A stretch of DNA of 64,000 nucleotides, taken from assembly GCF_008123515.1 (NCBI RefSeq), contig NZ_VSSR01000002.1, positions 124,001-188,000 on the forward strand, in the 5' to 3' direction. Numbering within the stretch: the first letter of the stretch is position 1; each line of letters starts with the position of its first letter. The stretch comes from Bradyrhizobium cytisi. Lineage in GTDB: Bacteria; Pseudomonadota; Alphaproteobacteria; Rhizobiales; Xanthobacteraceae. This document shows positions 1-8,570 of this stretch, piece by piece. Below the pieces are notes generated by a model, which made no database searches, was not told the origin of the DNA, and worked only from the letters and a program-made list of their open reading frames with translations. The position numbers and the translations under genes are program-made.

Positions 1-962
1 TGGCGCGACAACGGCACCGTCGGCCCAAGCACGTCGTGGAAGCCGGCCTCGTCGCCCGCAGCCAGCCGCGACAGCGCGTAGGATGCTGCGGGCGCAATGG
101 CATCGAAGATGCCGAGCAGCGCGTGTGAAAAGCCTTGGCTATCGCCAGCGATCAGCTCCGCATAGTTGAAATCGTCACCGGTGTACATCTTGATGCGCTT
201 GTCGAGGCGACGGCGCATGTCGATCTCGCGCTGCTTGTCGAGCAGCGAGACTTTCACCCCATCGACCTTCGCGGCATTGCCGTTGATGATGGCCACCGCC
301 GTGTCCATCGCCTTGTCGAGATCCTTGGTGCCCCAATATCCCGTCAGCGCCGGATCGAACATGTCGCCGAGCCAGTGGATGATCACGGGCTCTCGGACTT
401 GCGTGAGCACACGGTCATAGACCTTCGCGTAGTCGTCGGCGTTGCGGCCGAGCTTGGCCAGCGCGCGCGACGCCATCAAAATGATGCGGCCGCCGACCTT
501 CTCGACCGCCGAAATTTGCTCCTCATAGGCGCGGATCACGTCGTCGAGGCTCTTGGCGTCCTCCACGGCGAGATGGTCGGTGCCGGCGCCTGAGAACACC
601 AGCGCATTGCGGCGCTTGGCGGCGGACACCGAGCGCGTGATCAGCTCCAGCGAGGTCGGCCAGTCCAGCCCCATGCCGCGCTGCGCGGTGTCCATGGCTT
701 CGGCCACGCCGAGGCCGAGATCCCAGACGTGCTCGCGGAAGGCGATGGTCTTGTCCCAGTCGACGGCCACAGAAAGCCAGGGATCGTTGTCGGCAAAGGG
801 ATCGGCCACCGTATGCACGGCGGAGAAGGCGATCCGGTTGAGCGGTCCGTCGAGCTTTGCGGGGAACGTGCGCGAGGCCGCAAGCCGGTAGGTCTCGATC
901 GAACGGTCGGCCTTCGGCAACTTGAGCGACAATGACGACATCGGCGGGACGGGCTTGTTCAT
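1..962 (-). CDS. DUF993 family (dihydrodipicolinate-synthase-like) protein, C-terminus cut by window edge
   Basis: About 320 N-terminal residues are visible; the gene runs off the left edge. I translated it from ATG at 962, preceded by GAGAGG eight bases upstream. The sequence resembles DUF993 proteins, which are annotated as dihydrodipicolinate-synthase-like (class I aldolase TIM barrel), for example the stretches DTAQRGMGLDWPTS and VIIHWLGDMFDPALTGYWG. The reaction is unknown. It is the last visible gene of a minus-strand series with a Gfo/Idh dehydrogenase and an enolase-superfamily enzyme, so a carbon-carbon cleavage step in the same catabolic route is a reasonable inference. It is separated from the dehydrogenase by a palindromic repeat, so co-transcription is likely but not shown. 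Confidence 0.75.
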   Translation of the reverse strand, partial: MNKPVPPMSSLSLKLPKADRSIETYRLAASRTFPAKLDGPLNRIAFSAVHTVADPFADNDPWLSVAVDWDKTIAFREHVWDLGLGVAEAMDTAQRGMGLDWPTSLELITRSVSAAKRRNALVFSGAGTDHLAVEDAKSLDDVIRAYEEQISAVEKVGGRIILMASRALAKLGRNADDYAKVYDRVLTQVREPVIIHWLGDMFDPALTGYWGTKDLDKAMDTAVAIINGNAAKVDGVKVSLLDKQREIDMRRRLDKRIKMYTGDDFNYAELIAGDSQGFSHALLGIFDAIAPAASYALSRLAAGDEAGFHDVLGPTVPLSR

Positions 963-979
963 GATTTCGAACCTCTCCC

Positions 980-1101
980 CGTCATTGCGAGGAGCCACCC
1001 GGTCCGGCCTTTGGCCGGCCGGATGATAAACTCCGCGACGAAGCAATCCAGACCGTCGCCGCGGAGGGACACTGGATTGCTTCGCTTCGCTCGCAATGAC
1101 G
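980..1101. repeat. Interspersed palindromic repeat family 1, copy A (long variant)
   Basis: The copy begins CGTCATTGCGAGGAGCC and ends GCTTCGCTCGCAATGACG. Its ends are inverted repeats, and a second inner pair (GAAGCAATCCAG / CTGGATTGCTTC) lies inside. Relative to the roughly 85-bp copies elsewhere in the window it carries an extra block between the left arm and GACGAAGC, and that block is itself palindromic (CCGGCC TTT GGCCGG). It lies between two minus-strand genes. Confidence 0.85.
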
Positions 1102-1134
1102 GCTTGGTAAACATCGCGACTTATCCAATAGACT

Positions 1135-2286
1135 TCAGGCCTTGATCGGGGCGACGTCGATCCAGCGCCGCTCCTTCCAGCTCTTCAGCGCGCATTCGGC
1201 GAGCTGCACGCCCTTGACGCCCTCGAGCAGCGTGAACTTGTAGGGCGCATCCTCGTAGACGTGGCGGATGAACATCTCCCACTGCTCCCTAAAGCCGTTG
1301 TCGTAGGTGACGTTATCAGGCAGCTTCTGCCAGTCGCCGTAAAAATCATGCAGCCGCTTCTCGTCGGGATTCCACAGCGGTCGGGGCGTTGCCTGCCGCG
1401 GCTGGATCATGCAGTCGGTGAGACCCGCGACCGCCGAGCCATGCGTGCCGTCGACCTGGAAGGTGACGAGGTCATCCCGATAGACACGCGTGACCCAGGA
1501 CATGTTGATGTGTGCGATGACGCCACCCTCGAGCTGGAAGGTCGCGTAGGCGGAATCATCCGCGGTCGCCCTGTACTTCTTGCCCTGCTCGTCAAAACGC
1601 TCGGGAATGTCGGTGTTGCCGATACAGACCACGCTCTGGACGTTGCCAAAGAGATTGTCGAGCACGTAGCGCCAGTGGCAGACCATGTCCAGAATGATCC
1701 CGCCGCCGTCCTCGTCGCGGTAATTCCAGGACGGCCGCTGCGCCTCCTGCCAGCCGCCTTCGAACACCCAATAGCCGAACTCGCCGCGCACCGAGAGGAT
1801 GCGGCCGAAGAAGCCGGAGTCGCGCAGGAAGGCGATCTTCTTCAGGCCGGGCAGGAACAGCTTGTCCTGCACCGTTCCGTGCTTGACACCCTTGGCATTG
1901 GCGAGCTTGACGACCTCGAGCGCCTCCTCAAAACTCGTCGCGATCGGCTTCTCGCAATAGACGTGCTTGCCGGCGTTGATGGCCTGTGTCAGCAGGCCGG
2001 GCCGCGCCTGCGTGGTCGCGGCATCGAAGAACATGGTGTCGTTCTTGTCGGCGAGCGCGGCATCGAGGTCGGTGGTCCAGCGCGTGATGTTGAAGCGTTT
2101 TGCGAGCGCCTCGATCTTCTCGGCGCTGCGACCGACCAGGATCGGATCGGGCATGATGCGATCGCCGTTCTTCAGGCGAACGCCGCCCTGGTCGCGGATC
2201 GCCACGATCGAGCGGATCAGATGCTGGTTGAGCCCCATGCGGCCGGTGACGCCGTTCATGATGAGGCCGAGGCGTTGGGTGGTCAT
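1135..2286 (-). CDS. Gfo/Idh/MocA family NAD(P)-dependent oxidoreductase
   Basis: The 383-residue protein has an N-terminal Rossmann fold (nucleotide loop near residues 12-18, GVTGRMG). It has the family hallmark CEKP at 111-114, where the lysine helps position cofactor and substrate. The C-terminal alpha/beta substrate domain carries GGGIILDMVCHW at 194-205, the usual D/H region of the active site. Members oxidise or epimerise sugars, inositols or sugar acids; the substrate cannot be read from the sequence. Its ATG overlaps the stop of the enolase-superfamily gene by four bases (ATGA), so the two are translationally coupled and probably act consecutively. Confidence 0.9.
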   Translation of the reverse strand: MTTQRLGLIMNGVTGRMGLNQHLIRSIVAIRDQGGVRLKNGDRIMPDPILVGRSAEKIEALAKRFNITRWTTDLDAALADKNDTMFFDAATTQARPGLLTQAINAGKHVYCEKPIATSFEEALEVVKLANAKGVKHGTVQDKLFLPGLKKIAFLRDSGFFGRILSVRGEFGYWVFEGGWQEAQRPSWNYRDEDGGGIILDMVCHWRYVLDNLFGNVQSVVCIGNTDIPERFDEQGKKYRATADDSAYATFQLEGGVIAHINMSWVTRVYRDDLVTFQVDGTHGSAVAGLTDCMIQPRQATPRPLWNPDEKRLHDFYGDWQKLPDNVTYDNGFREQWEMFIRHVYEDAPYKFTLLEGVKGVQLAECALKSWKERRWIDVAPIKA

Positions 2287-3680
2287 GCCAATTGCTCCCT
2301 AGGTGATTTTGGCTGTTCGAGCGGACGAAGCGCCGACCAGTCCGGATGAATCGACGTCGCAAAGCCCGCAGCATGGAGCGACCCCGTCAGGAGATCGCCG
2401 TCGTGAATGGAAAGCCTGATGCCCTGCCCGGCATCGGCATAGAGATCGGGATGCGCGATCGCGAAGGCCTGCGCTTCGGCAGCAGGCGTGTCGCCAAAGC
2501 CATCGACATAGTGATGGCCGTTGCGCTCGGCATGGGTGACGCCGATGAAGGCGCCGAGCGCGAGATCCTGCTGCACGGCAAGGCCCGCCTGGCAGGTCAG
2601 GTCCTCGCCGGTCACGAAGAACCTCTCTCCGCCCGCGCTCCATTTCGCTGCGCGCGTGGCGTTGACGATGGACTTGTAGAGCCCCTTGCAGGACTTTGAC
2701 GAGATGCCTCGATAGCCGAGCGCGCGCGCCGCGGGGAACGCATCATAGGAATCGTCGGCCTCGTCGATGATGAAGCCGCGCGCGGCGAGCGAGCCGAGCG
2801 GCGATTGCCGGGTGATGTCGCGCGGCATGGGCTGCTCGACATAGAGCAATCGCGACGCGATCGACCGCAGCGCGGGCTCGCGATCGAGCCGGTCGATCAG
2901 CGCCTGCAGTGCGTCGAGATCTGCATATTGCTCGTTGGCATCGAGCGTCACCTTGTGGTCGCGCCCGAGCGTGTCGAGCTCCTTGCCAATGCGCGTCAGC
3001 CGCGCCGTATCGGCCGCGGGATCGCCGGACATTTTCAGCTTGAAGTAATTCGCACCAGCGTTCTCGAGGACATCGGCAACACCGCCCTCGCCTTCGACGG
3101 TGTCGTCGAGACCGACGGTATGCCTGATCGCTACACGCGGCAGCGGCTTGCGGCCGGCGAGAAACGTCGCGAGGTCCGCGTCCTTCAGGTCCGGCGCCAG
3201 GCGGGCATCAATGCCGGCGATGTTGGCTGCCATGCCGTCGAAAAAATTGGCCTCGATGGCGCGGAGCAGCGCATCGAGGATCGCCTTGTCGATTTCTGCC
3301 GGACCATAGGCCGCGGCAAGCGCCGGAATGTTCTGCTGCGCACAGGTCGCGACCTGGGCGCCGATGCAGGACGCGTGCAGATCGAACGCCGTCAGGAATC
3401 CGGTGCGCGCAAGATAAAGCCCGCGCGCGATCGCGAGCGATCGACGCAATTCGTCGATCGTCTGCACCGGCGACAGCTCCGGCCGCTTGTCGAACCATTT
3501 GGGCACCAGCAGCTCGGCGCTGGCGCCGACAGCACTTCCTTTACCCTCGACCTCGATCTCGACGCGGACGAACAGCTGCGGCGTCGCGTTGATGGTAACA
3601 GCGCCAAAGCGGAACGGCCGCGCGAAATGCACGGGACGTTCGAAGAAGGCGATATCTCGCAGCTTCAGGCGCGGGGGCAT
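2283..3680 (-). CDS. Enolase-superfamily (mandelate racemase/muconate lactonizing-like) enzyme
   Basis: The 465-residue protein has the superfamily signatures: KLKMSG at 214-219 (K-x-K base), DANEQY at 247-252 and VEQP at 281-284 (metal-binding Asp and Glu), DEADD at 306-310, and a further lysine region ISSKSCKG. Enzymes of this type abstract a proton alpha to a carboxylate, giving dehydration or epimerisation of acid sugars. The specific substrate is unknown. Its stop overlaps the start of the Gfo/Idh gene, and it starts five bases after the ABC ATPase gene stop. It is therefore part of one transport-plus-catabolism operon. Confidence 0.85.
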   Translation of the reverse strand: MPPRLKLRDIAFFERPVHFARPFRFGAVTINATPQLFVRVEIEVEGKGSAVGASAELLVPKWFDKRPELSPVQTIDELRRSLAIARGLYLARTGFLTAFDLHASCIGAQVATCAQQNIPALAAAYGPAEIDKAILDALLRAIEANFFDGMAANIAGIDARLAPDLKDADLATFLAGRKPLPRVAIRHTVGLDDTVEGEGGVADVLENAGANYFKLKMSGDPAADTARLTRIGKELDTLGRDHKVTLDANEQYADLDALQALIDRLDREPALRSIASRLLYVEQPMPRDITRQSPLGSLAARGFIIDEADDSYDAFPAARALGYRGISSKSCKGLYKSIVNATRAAKWSAGGERFFVTGEDLTCQAGLAVQQDLALGAFIGVTHAERNGHHYVDGFGDTPAAEAQAFAIAHPDLYADAGQGIRLSIHDGDLLTGSLHAAGFATSIHPDWSALRPLEQPKSPREQLA

Positions 3681-3684
3681 GGTT

Positions 3685-4533
3685 TTAGTCCAGCGACCCC
3701 TGTGAGAAAAAATGCTTGCGGATGCGTTGCACGAGCTCGGTGAAAACAGGATCGGCCATCACGTCGAGCGAGCGCGGGCGCGGCAGCGGCACGTCGTAGA
3801 TCGCAGCGACCGCACCGGGCCGCTCGGTCATCACCAGCACGCGGTCGGCGAGGAACACGGCCTCCGGAATCGAATGCGTAATCAAGAGCACCGTCTTCCT
3901 GGTCTCGCGCTGGATTCGCATCAGCTCGACATTCATGCGCTCGCGCGTCAGCGCGTCGAGTGCGCCGAACGGCTCGTCCATCAGCATGATCTTGGGATCG
4001 TGCACCAGCGCGCGGCAGATCGAGGCCCGCTGCTGCATGCCGCCGGAGAGCTGCCAGGGCAGCTTCTTCTCGAACCCTTCGAGCCCGACCAGCTTCAAGA
4101 GCGCCTTGGCGCGGACGAGATATTCGTCCCGGGCGAGACGCTTCATGTCGATCGGCAGCATCACGTTGGAGAGGATATTGCGCCAGGGCAGCAGCAGTGC
4201 ATTCTGGAAGACGATGCCGACATTGCCATGCGGCTTCGTCACCTTCTCGCCTTCAACCAACACCTCGCCAGCGGTCGGCGGCAGCAAGCCCGAGATCAGC
4301 TTGAGCAGCGTGGACTTGCCGCAGCCGCTTGGGCCGACCACGACGAAAAACTCGCCGTCGTTGATGTGGAAGTCGAGCGGCCGCAGCGATGGCACATCGC
4401 CGTCGCGCGTCCGGTAAGTCTTCGAGACGCCTGAGAGCTTGATGCCTGGCGTCCCGCCGGCAGCCCGGTCGCTCACCAGTCTCAGATGCGCGGCCGACTG
4501 CACGGTTTCACTGGTTACTGCGGCTTGCTTCAC
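3685..4533 (-). CDS. ABC transporter ATP-binding protein (SsuB/TauB/NrtD type)
   Basis: The 282-residue protein has Walker A GPSGCGKST at 67-75, a Q-loop at 110, signature LSGGMQQR at 162-169, Walker B IMLMDEP at 182-188 and switch histidine near 220 (LLITHS). It belongs to the nitrate/sulfonate/taurine group of importer ATPases and would power the adjacent permease at the inner membrane. Its ATG overlaps the stop of the substrate-binding-protein gene by four bases. An N-terminal extension of about 30 residues before the ATPase core is longer than usual. Confidence 0.93.
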   Translation of the reverse strand: MKQAAVTSETVQSAAHLRLVSDRAAGGTPGIKLSGVSKTYRTRDGDVPSLRPLDFHINDGEFFVVVGPSGCGKSTLLKLISGLLPPTAGEVLVEGEKVTKPHGNVGIVFQNALLLPWRNILSNVMLPIDMKRLARDEYLVRAKALLKLVGLEGFEKKLPWQLSGGMQQRASICRALVHDPKIMLMDEPFGALDALTRERMNVELMRIQRETRKTVLLITHSIPEAVFLADRVLVMTERPGAVAAIYDVPLPRPRSLDVMADPVFTELVQRIRKHFFSQGSLD

Positions 4534-5528
4534 GTGCCACTCTTCGGCAGGTAGTCGTTGGTGTAGAAGGCCTTCGGGTTCTCCTTGGCCTTGGCATCGA
4601 GCCCGCCATATTCGACCATCAGATTGACCGTATCCGTCATGTTCTGGTCGGTGACCTGGAACGGCCGCTTGCTCTTGGTCTCGGCCGTCCGGTAGAGCGG
4701 AATGGTCAGCTCAAAGCCCTGCGTCAGCGTGTCGATCTTGCCGCCCTTCGGGTTGGCATCGAGGATCGACTGCGCTGCCGCCTTCGGCTCCTTCTCGGCG
4801 GCTTCGACGGCCTTGGTCGTCGCCGACATGAAACGGCGGACGAGGTCGGCATTGGCCTTCACATAGTCGGAATTGGCGATGAGGCCGGAGGAGACCATGT
4901 TGATGCCGTAGTCGGCAAACTTGATCGGATAGACGTCCTTGCCGGTGGCGTCCTTGATCTTCATCGACTGGTCCATGACGTATCCGAGCAGCAGATCAGC
5001 CTGGCCGTTGATGACGGCGTTGAGCTTGGTCTGGCCGTCACCGGCAACGGTGGTGAAGTCGCTTTCCTTCAGGCCGGTCTTCTTCAGGAACAGCGGCCAG
5101 ATCTGGGTCATGGAGTCCGCCGGCGTGATCGCGACCGTCTTGCCCTTGATGTCTTCCGGCTTCCTGATGTTCTTGTCGACGAAGCCCATGGCGGACATCG
5201 GGCTGGTCTGCAGCAGCACGCCGGTCGCGATCACAGGCGCGCCCTTGATCGCGGCGCGCATCATGGTGGGAACGTCGACATAGCCGAAATCGGCGGTCTT
5301 GGCCGCGACAGCCTGCGTGGTCGCAGCCGAACCGCGGCCTTCCTGGATCTCGAGGTCGATGCCCTCGGCCGCGTAAATGCCCTTGGCCTTGCCGTAGTAG
5401 AACGGCGCGTGCTCGCCATAGACGTACCAGTTCAGCATCAGCACGACCTTGTCGGCCGCCTGCGCCGGCATGGCCGCAAACACCATCAGCGCTGTTGCTA
5501 CAGCCCCAATCCACCGCTTCATCGTCAT
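4530..5528 (-). CDS. ABC transporter substrate-binding protein, NMT1/THI5-like
   Basis: The 332-residue protein has a signal peptide (positive n-region, hydrophobic core, AQA|ADK cleavage near residue 24), so it is periplasmic. The mature start, VVLMLNWYVYGEHAPFYYG, and GIYAAEGIDLEIQEGRGS are typical of NMT1/THI5-like binding proteins for pyrimidine precursors, taurine-like sulfonates and other small organics. The ligand is unknown. It lies between permease and ATPase in an unusual permease-SBP-ATPase order. It is co-transcribed with an enolase-superfamily enzyme and a dehydrogenase, so the ligand is probably the catabolic substrate. Confidence 0.9.
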   Translation of the reverse strand: MTMKRWIGAVATALMVFAAMPAQAADKVVLMLNWYVYGEHAPFYYGKAKGIYAAEGIDLEIQEGRGSAATTQAVAAKTADFGYVDVPTMMRAAIKGAPVIATGVLLQTSPMSAMGFVDKNIRKPEDIKGKTVAITPADSMTQIWPLFLKKTGLKESDFTTVAGDGQTKLNAVINGQADLLLGYVMDQSMKIKDATGKDVYPIKFADYGINMVSSGLIANSDYVKANADLVRRFMSATTKAVEAAEKEPKAAAQSILDANPKGGKIDTLTQGFELTIPLYRTAETKSKRPFQVTDQNMTDTVNLMVEYGGLDAKAKENPKAFYTNDYLPKSGT

Positions 5529-5568
5529 TCTCCCTTGTCGTTATGTTTCGGCCGTTGGTGGCCGTTGC

Positions 5569-6378
5569 TTAAGAGGCGAAAATCACGTCTTCGCGCTGGC
5601 TGACATGCCAGGGAATAACCAGCTTCTCGATCCGGTCGACGATCCAGAACAGGATGACGCCGAGCAGCGCAAGGATGACGAGGGCCGCGAACATCGTCGG
5701 CAGGTCGAAGGTGCCGATCGAGCGCTGCATCACATAACCGATGCCGGAATTGGCGCCGACGAACTCGCCGACGACGGCGCCGACCACGGCGAGCGTCACC
5801 GACACTTTCAGGCCGGAGAAGATCGCCGGCAGCGCATGCGGCAGGTTCACCGCGCAAAACACCTGGAAGCGGCTGCCCTGCATGGCGCGGGCGAGATCGA
5901 CCATATCAGGGTCGACCGACTTGAAGCCCTGCACCGCCGAAACCACCACGGGAAAGAAACCGAGCAGGAAGGCCGAGATCACTTTTGGAATGATGCCGAA
6001 GCCGAACCACACCACGAACAGCGGCGCGATCGCGATCTTCGGCACGGATTGGGAGAACACCAGGAGCGGATAGACATAACTCTCCACTGTCTTCGAGCCC
6101 GCGATCAGCATCGCGACGGGAATGCCGAACAATGCGGACAGCAGGAAGCCGCAGACAGTCGCATAGGTGGTCGGCCAGCACTGGCGCAGCAGCTCCGGCC
6201 AGTCGGTGCGCAGCACCGCGACGACGTCGGCGGGCGACGGGATCTGATAGGCCGGGATCTTGAACAGCCGGATTGCGAGATCCCAGGCCACGACGATGAA
6301 AACCAGAAACAGAAACGGCCGCACCCAGGCCGCATTCAGCATCTTGGACACCGCACTTTGCGGCTTCAGCTCAGCCAC
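5569..6378 (-). CDS. ABC transporter permease (SsuC/TauC type)
   Basis: The 269-residue membrane protein has about six transmembrane segments and the binding-protein-dependent permease loop (LPAIFSGLKVSVTLAVVGAV). It is the inner-membrane channel for the adjacent NMT1-type binding protein and ATPase. The start is GTG at 6378 behind GGGAGTGAGG. It is the first transport gene of the operon, and a repeat-containing 269-bp gap separates it from the upstream TetR gene. Confidence 0.9.
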   Translation of the reverse strand: MAELKPQSAVSKMLNAAWVRPFLFLVFIVVAWDLAIRLFKIPAYQIPSPADVVAVLRTDWPELLRQCWPTTYATVCGFLLSALFGIPVAMLIAGSKTVESYVYPLLVFSQSVPKIAIAPLFVVWFGFGIIPKVISAFLLGFFPVVVSAVQGFKSVDPDMVDLARAMQGSRFQVFCAVNLPHALPAIFSGLKVSVTLAVVGAVVGEFVGANSGIGYVMQRSIGTFDLPTMFAALVILALLGVILFWIVDRIEKLVIPWHVSQREDVIFAS

Positions 6379-6481
6379 GCCTCACTCCCGGTCGTCTTTT
6401 TCGTTCGGGGAGAAATTAACCCGTTGGATAAATACTGTCCAGAGCTTTCCCTGTGACGTTTTGCGCCGGGTTCCGCGCCTC

Positions 6482-6619
6482 TCTCGTGTCCCGGACGCGC
6501 TGCAGCGCCCTTGCGCTGCTGCGCAGAGCCGGGACCCAGGAGCTGCGTACTTTGCGGTTGCATGGGCCCCGGCTCTGCAGCGCATCACTTACGTGCTGCA
6601 CTGCGTCCGGGGCACGAGA
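6482..6619. repeat. Interspersed palindromic repeat family 2, copy A
   Basis: The element is bounded by TCTCGTGTCCCGGAC and its near-complement GTCCGGGGCACGAGA. Internal inverted GCGCTGCAG/CTGCAGCGC and CCGGGACC/GGCCCCGG blocks are present. The same blocks in a different order occur at 22275-22414. It fills most of the gap between the permease and TetR genes (6379-6647), in which I see no gene. Confidence 0.8.
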
Positions 6620-6647
6620 CTATCGCTATGACACCAGGTGCTGCACG

Positions 6648-7406
6648 CTAAACCGTCTGCGCCACCGCCGTGCGCGACTTCGGCGCCTTGGCGATCTCGA
6701 ACAGCGCGGCGGTCTGCCCCGTCAGCGCCGCCAGCACGAGACCGACCATGTGCGCAAGCCGCTCGTCCTTGGCATCCTTGGCGAGCAGGTCGCGACCGAA
6801 GATCACGCTGAGCGTCGCCGAATTCGACAGGTAGAAGAAGCAGAGGCCCGCGATCGAGATGTAGAGCTGCACCGGATCGACCGCGACCTGGAAATCCCCG
6901 CTCTCGACGCCGCGCCGCACCACGGTGCGGATCATCTCGACGAAGGGCGAGTGCATCGACTTGACCTTGGTCGAGCGCTTGAGGTGTTTTGCCCGGACGA
7001 GGTTCTCGGTCTGGAGCAGTGACAGGAATTCGGGGTTGCGCAGGAAGTAACCCCAGGTGAACCCGATCAGCCGCTTGATCGCCTCGGGCGGATCGAGATG
7101 TTCGAGATCGAGCCCCCGCTCCTCGCTGCGGATCTTGTCATAAGCGCCTTCCAGCACCGCGAGATAGAGGTCGTCCTTGTTGCCGACATGGTAGTACAGC
7201 ATGCGCTTGTTGGCGCCGGCCTTGGCCGCGATCCGGTCGACGCGCGCGCCGGCGAGCCCGTGAGCGGAAAATTCCTGCTTGGCAGCCTCGAGAATGCGCA
7301 GCCGCATCCCCTCGGGATCGCGCTGCCATTTCAGAGTTCGCTTTGCCGTTGCCTTCGCCAAACCGGGTGCTCGCTGGGTGATCTCGGTACGTCCTCTACC
7401 ACGCAC
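6648..7406 (-). CDS. TetR/AcrR family transcriptional regulator
   Basis: The 252-residue protein has an N-terminal TetR helix-turn-helix: RILEAAKQEFSAHGL, then GARVDRIAAKAGANKRMLYYH, with the usual YYH-x-NKDDLY ending near residue 80. A helical ligand-binding domain follows. It lies directly upstream of, and co-oriented with, the ABC/catabolic operon, so local repression of that operon is likely but the inducer is unknown. The start is GTG at 7406, only five bases from a repeat. A start a few codons later is possible because the first 30 residues are basic and unconserved in character. Confidence 0.88.
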   Translation of the reverse strand: MRGRGRTEITQRAPGLAKATAKRTLKWQRDPEGMRLRILEAAKQEFSAHGLAGARVDRIAAKAGANKRMLYYHVGNKDDLYLAVLEGAYDKIRSEERGLDLEHLDPPEAIKRLIGFTWGYFLRNPEFLSLLQTENLVRAKHLKRSTKVKSMHSPFVEMIRTVVRRGVESGDFQVAVDPVQLYISIAGLCFFYLSNSATLSVIFGRDLLAKDAKDERLAHMVGLVLAALTGQTAALFEIAKAPKSRTAVAQTV

Positions 7407-7410
7407 TCGC

Positions 7411-7497
7411 CGTCATTGCGAGGAGCCCTTGCGACGAAGCAATCCAGACTGTCACCACGGAGGCAGCCTGGATTGCTTCGCTGCGCTCGCAATGACG
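7411..7497. repeat. Interspersed palindromic repeat family 1, copy B
   Basis: This 87-bp copy begins CGTCATTGCGAGGAGCCC and ends CGCTCGCAATGACG. The inner inverted arms are GAAGCAATCCAG and CTGGATTGCTTC. It lies between the TetR gene and the VOC-family gene. Confidence 0.88.
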
Positions 7498-7513
7498 AAG
7501 GAGGGACTGTCCC

Positions 7514-8362
7514 CTAGTCCGCCGGCTTCGGCGCGCGCTCCAGCAGCACCGTCTGGATTCCGCAGGTGCCGCTCCGCACCGTCAATATCCGCGTGCCCGG
7601 CTTGCGGCCGCTGCGGACTTCGGTGACGTCGAGGCCGGCAGCGATCAGGCGGGCGCGGGTGGCGTCGATGTCGGCGACGCGCCAGCTCAGGCCCCAGAGA
7701 CGGTCGTGCTGGGAATCCCCGCCCGCCACGGGGCGGCGCACCACCTCGACGATGAGATCGCCGCAGCGGAAGAACATCAACTGCCCCCAGTCGTGGTGCG
7801 AGCGGTCGAGCGCCAGATCGAGCCCGAGCCGTGCGCCATAGAGTGCAGCGGCGCGATCGGAATCCTCGGTGGTGATCACGACATGGTCGAGCCCGTCGAT
7901 CGGCGCGATTTCGGTCGCGGCCGACTTCGGACGCTCCTCGGCGAGCTCGAGGAAGAACATGCGCACGCCCCGCGTCAGCTCGGTCGCGGCCCGCGTGCGT
8001 TTCCAGTGCAGGACCGCACCGCTCGCAGCGTCGCTGCTCTCGACCTCGGCGATCGGCTCCGGCTTGAGCGCCACCCGCTCCAGCCGCCGGTGCATCTTTC
8101 CCATGTCTGCGACACGAAAGCACAGGCTGGCGAGCACGCCCTCCTGATCGTCGAGCAGCGCACGCATCCGGTCCGCCGTCGCGGTGAAGCCGCTCGGCGC
8201 CATCAATTCGATGGTCACGTTGTCGAGGGTGAACAGCACGCGGTCGGCGCCCTCGCCGGAGTTCTGCCAGGCCGGCGCGCGCCCCAGGAGCGTCTGATAG
8301 TCGGCCTTGGCCGCACCGATATCCTTGACCAGAGCGACGACGTGATCGAGGCCGGTGATCAT
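7514..8362 (-). CDS. VOC (glyoxalase/bleomycin resistance-fold) family protein with two VOC modules
   Basis: I place the start at ATG 8362 (MITGLDHVVALV), preceded by AAGGGACA. An upstream in-frame start at 8437 adds 25 unlike residues. The 282-residue protein holds two repeats of the VOC fold, each beginning GLDHVV (residues about 4 and about 158), with acidic/histidine metal-site candidates. Such two-module proteins include extradiol dioxygenases and glyoxalase-like isomerases; no specific activity can be assigned. It is divergent from a sugar kinase gene across 208 bp. Confidence 0.82.
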   Translation of the reverse strand: MITGLDHVVALVKDIGAAKADYQTLLGRAPAWQNSGEGADRVLFTLDNVTIELMAPSGFTATADRMRALLDDQEGVLASLCFRVADMGKMHRRLERVALKPEPIAEVESSDAASGAVLHWKRTRAATELTRGVRMFFLELAEERPKSAATEIAPIDGLDHVVITTEDSDRAAALYGARLGLDLALDRSHHDWGQLMFFRCGDLIVEVVRRPVAGGDSQHDRLWGLSWRVADIDATRARLIAAGLDVTEVRSGRKPGTRILTVRSGTCGIQTVLLERAPKPAD

Positions 8363-8570
8363 GTTTGTCCCTTTTGATCGACCTGGAACCAGGAGCCGGA
8401 AAACGGCATTTGTCCGGGCTTGGCATGGGCCTGACATGGTCGTATTCCGGCGTTATGCCGACCTCAAGCGCTCCGGGGCGATTTTGCGAATAATTTCAGC
8501 GTCCCCGAAGCGGAACCGGTGTTAGAGTAAGCCCGCCGGCCGGGACCACCAAGCGCATCACGGACAAGCA

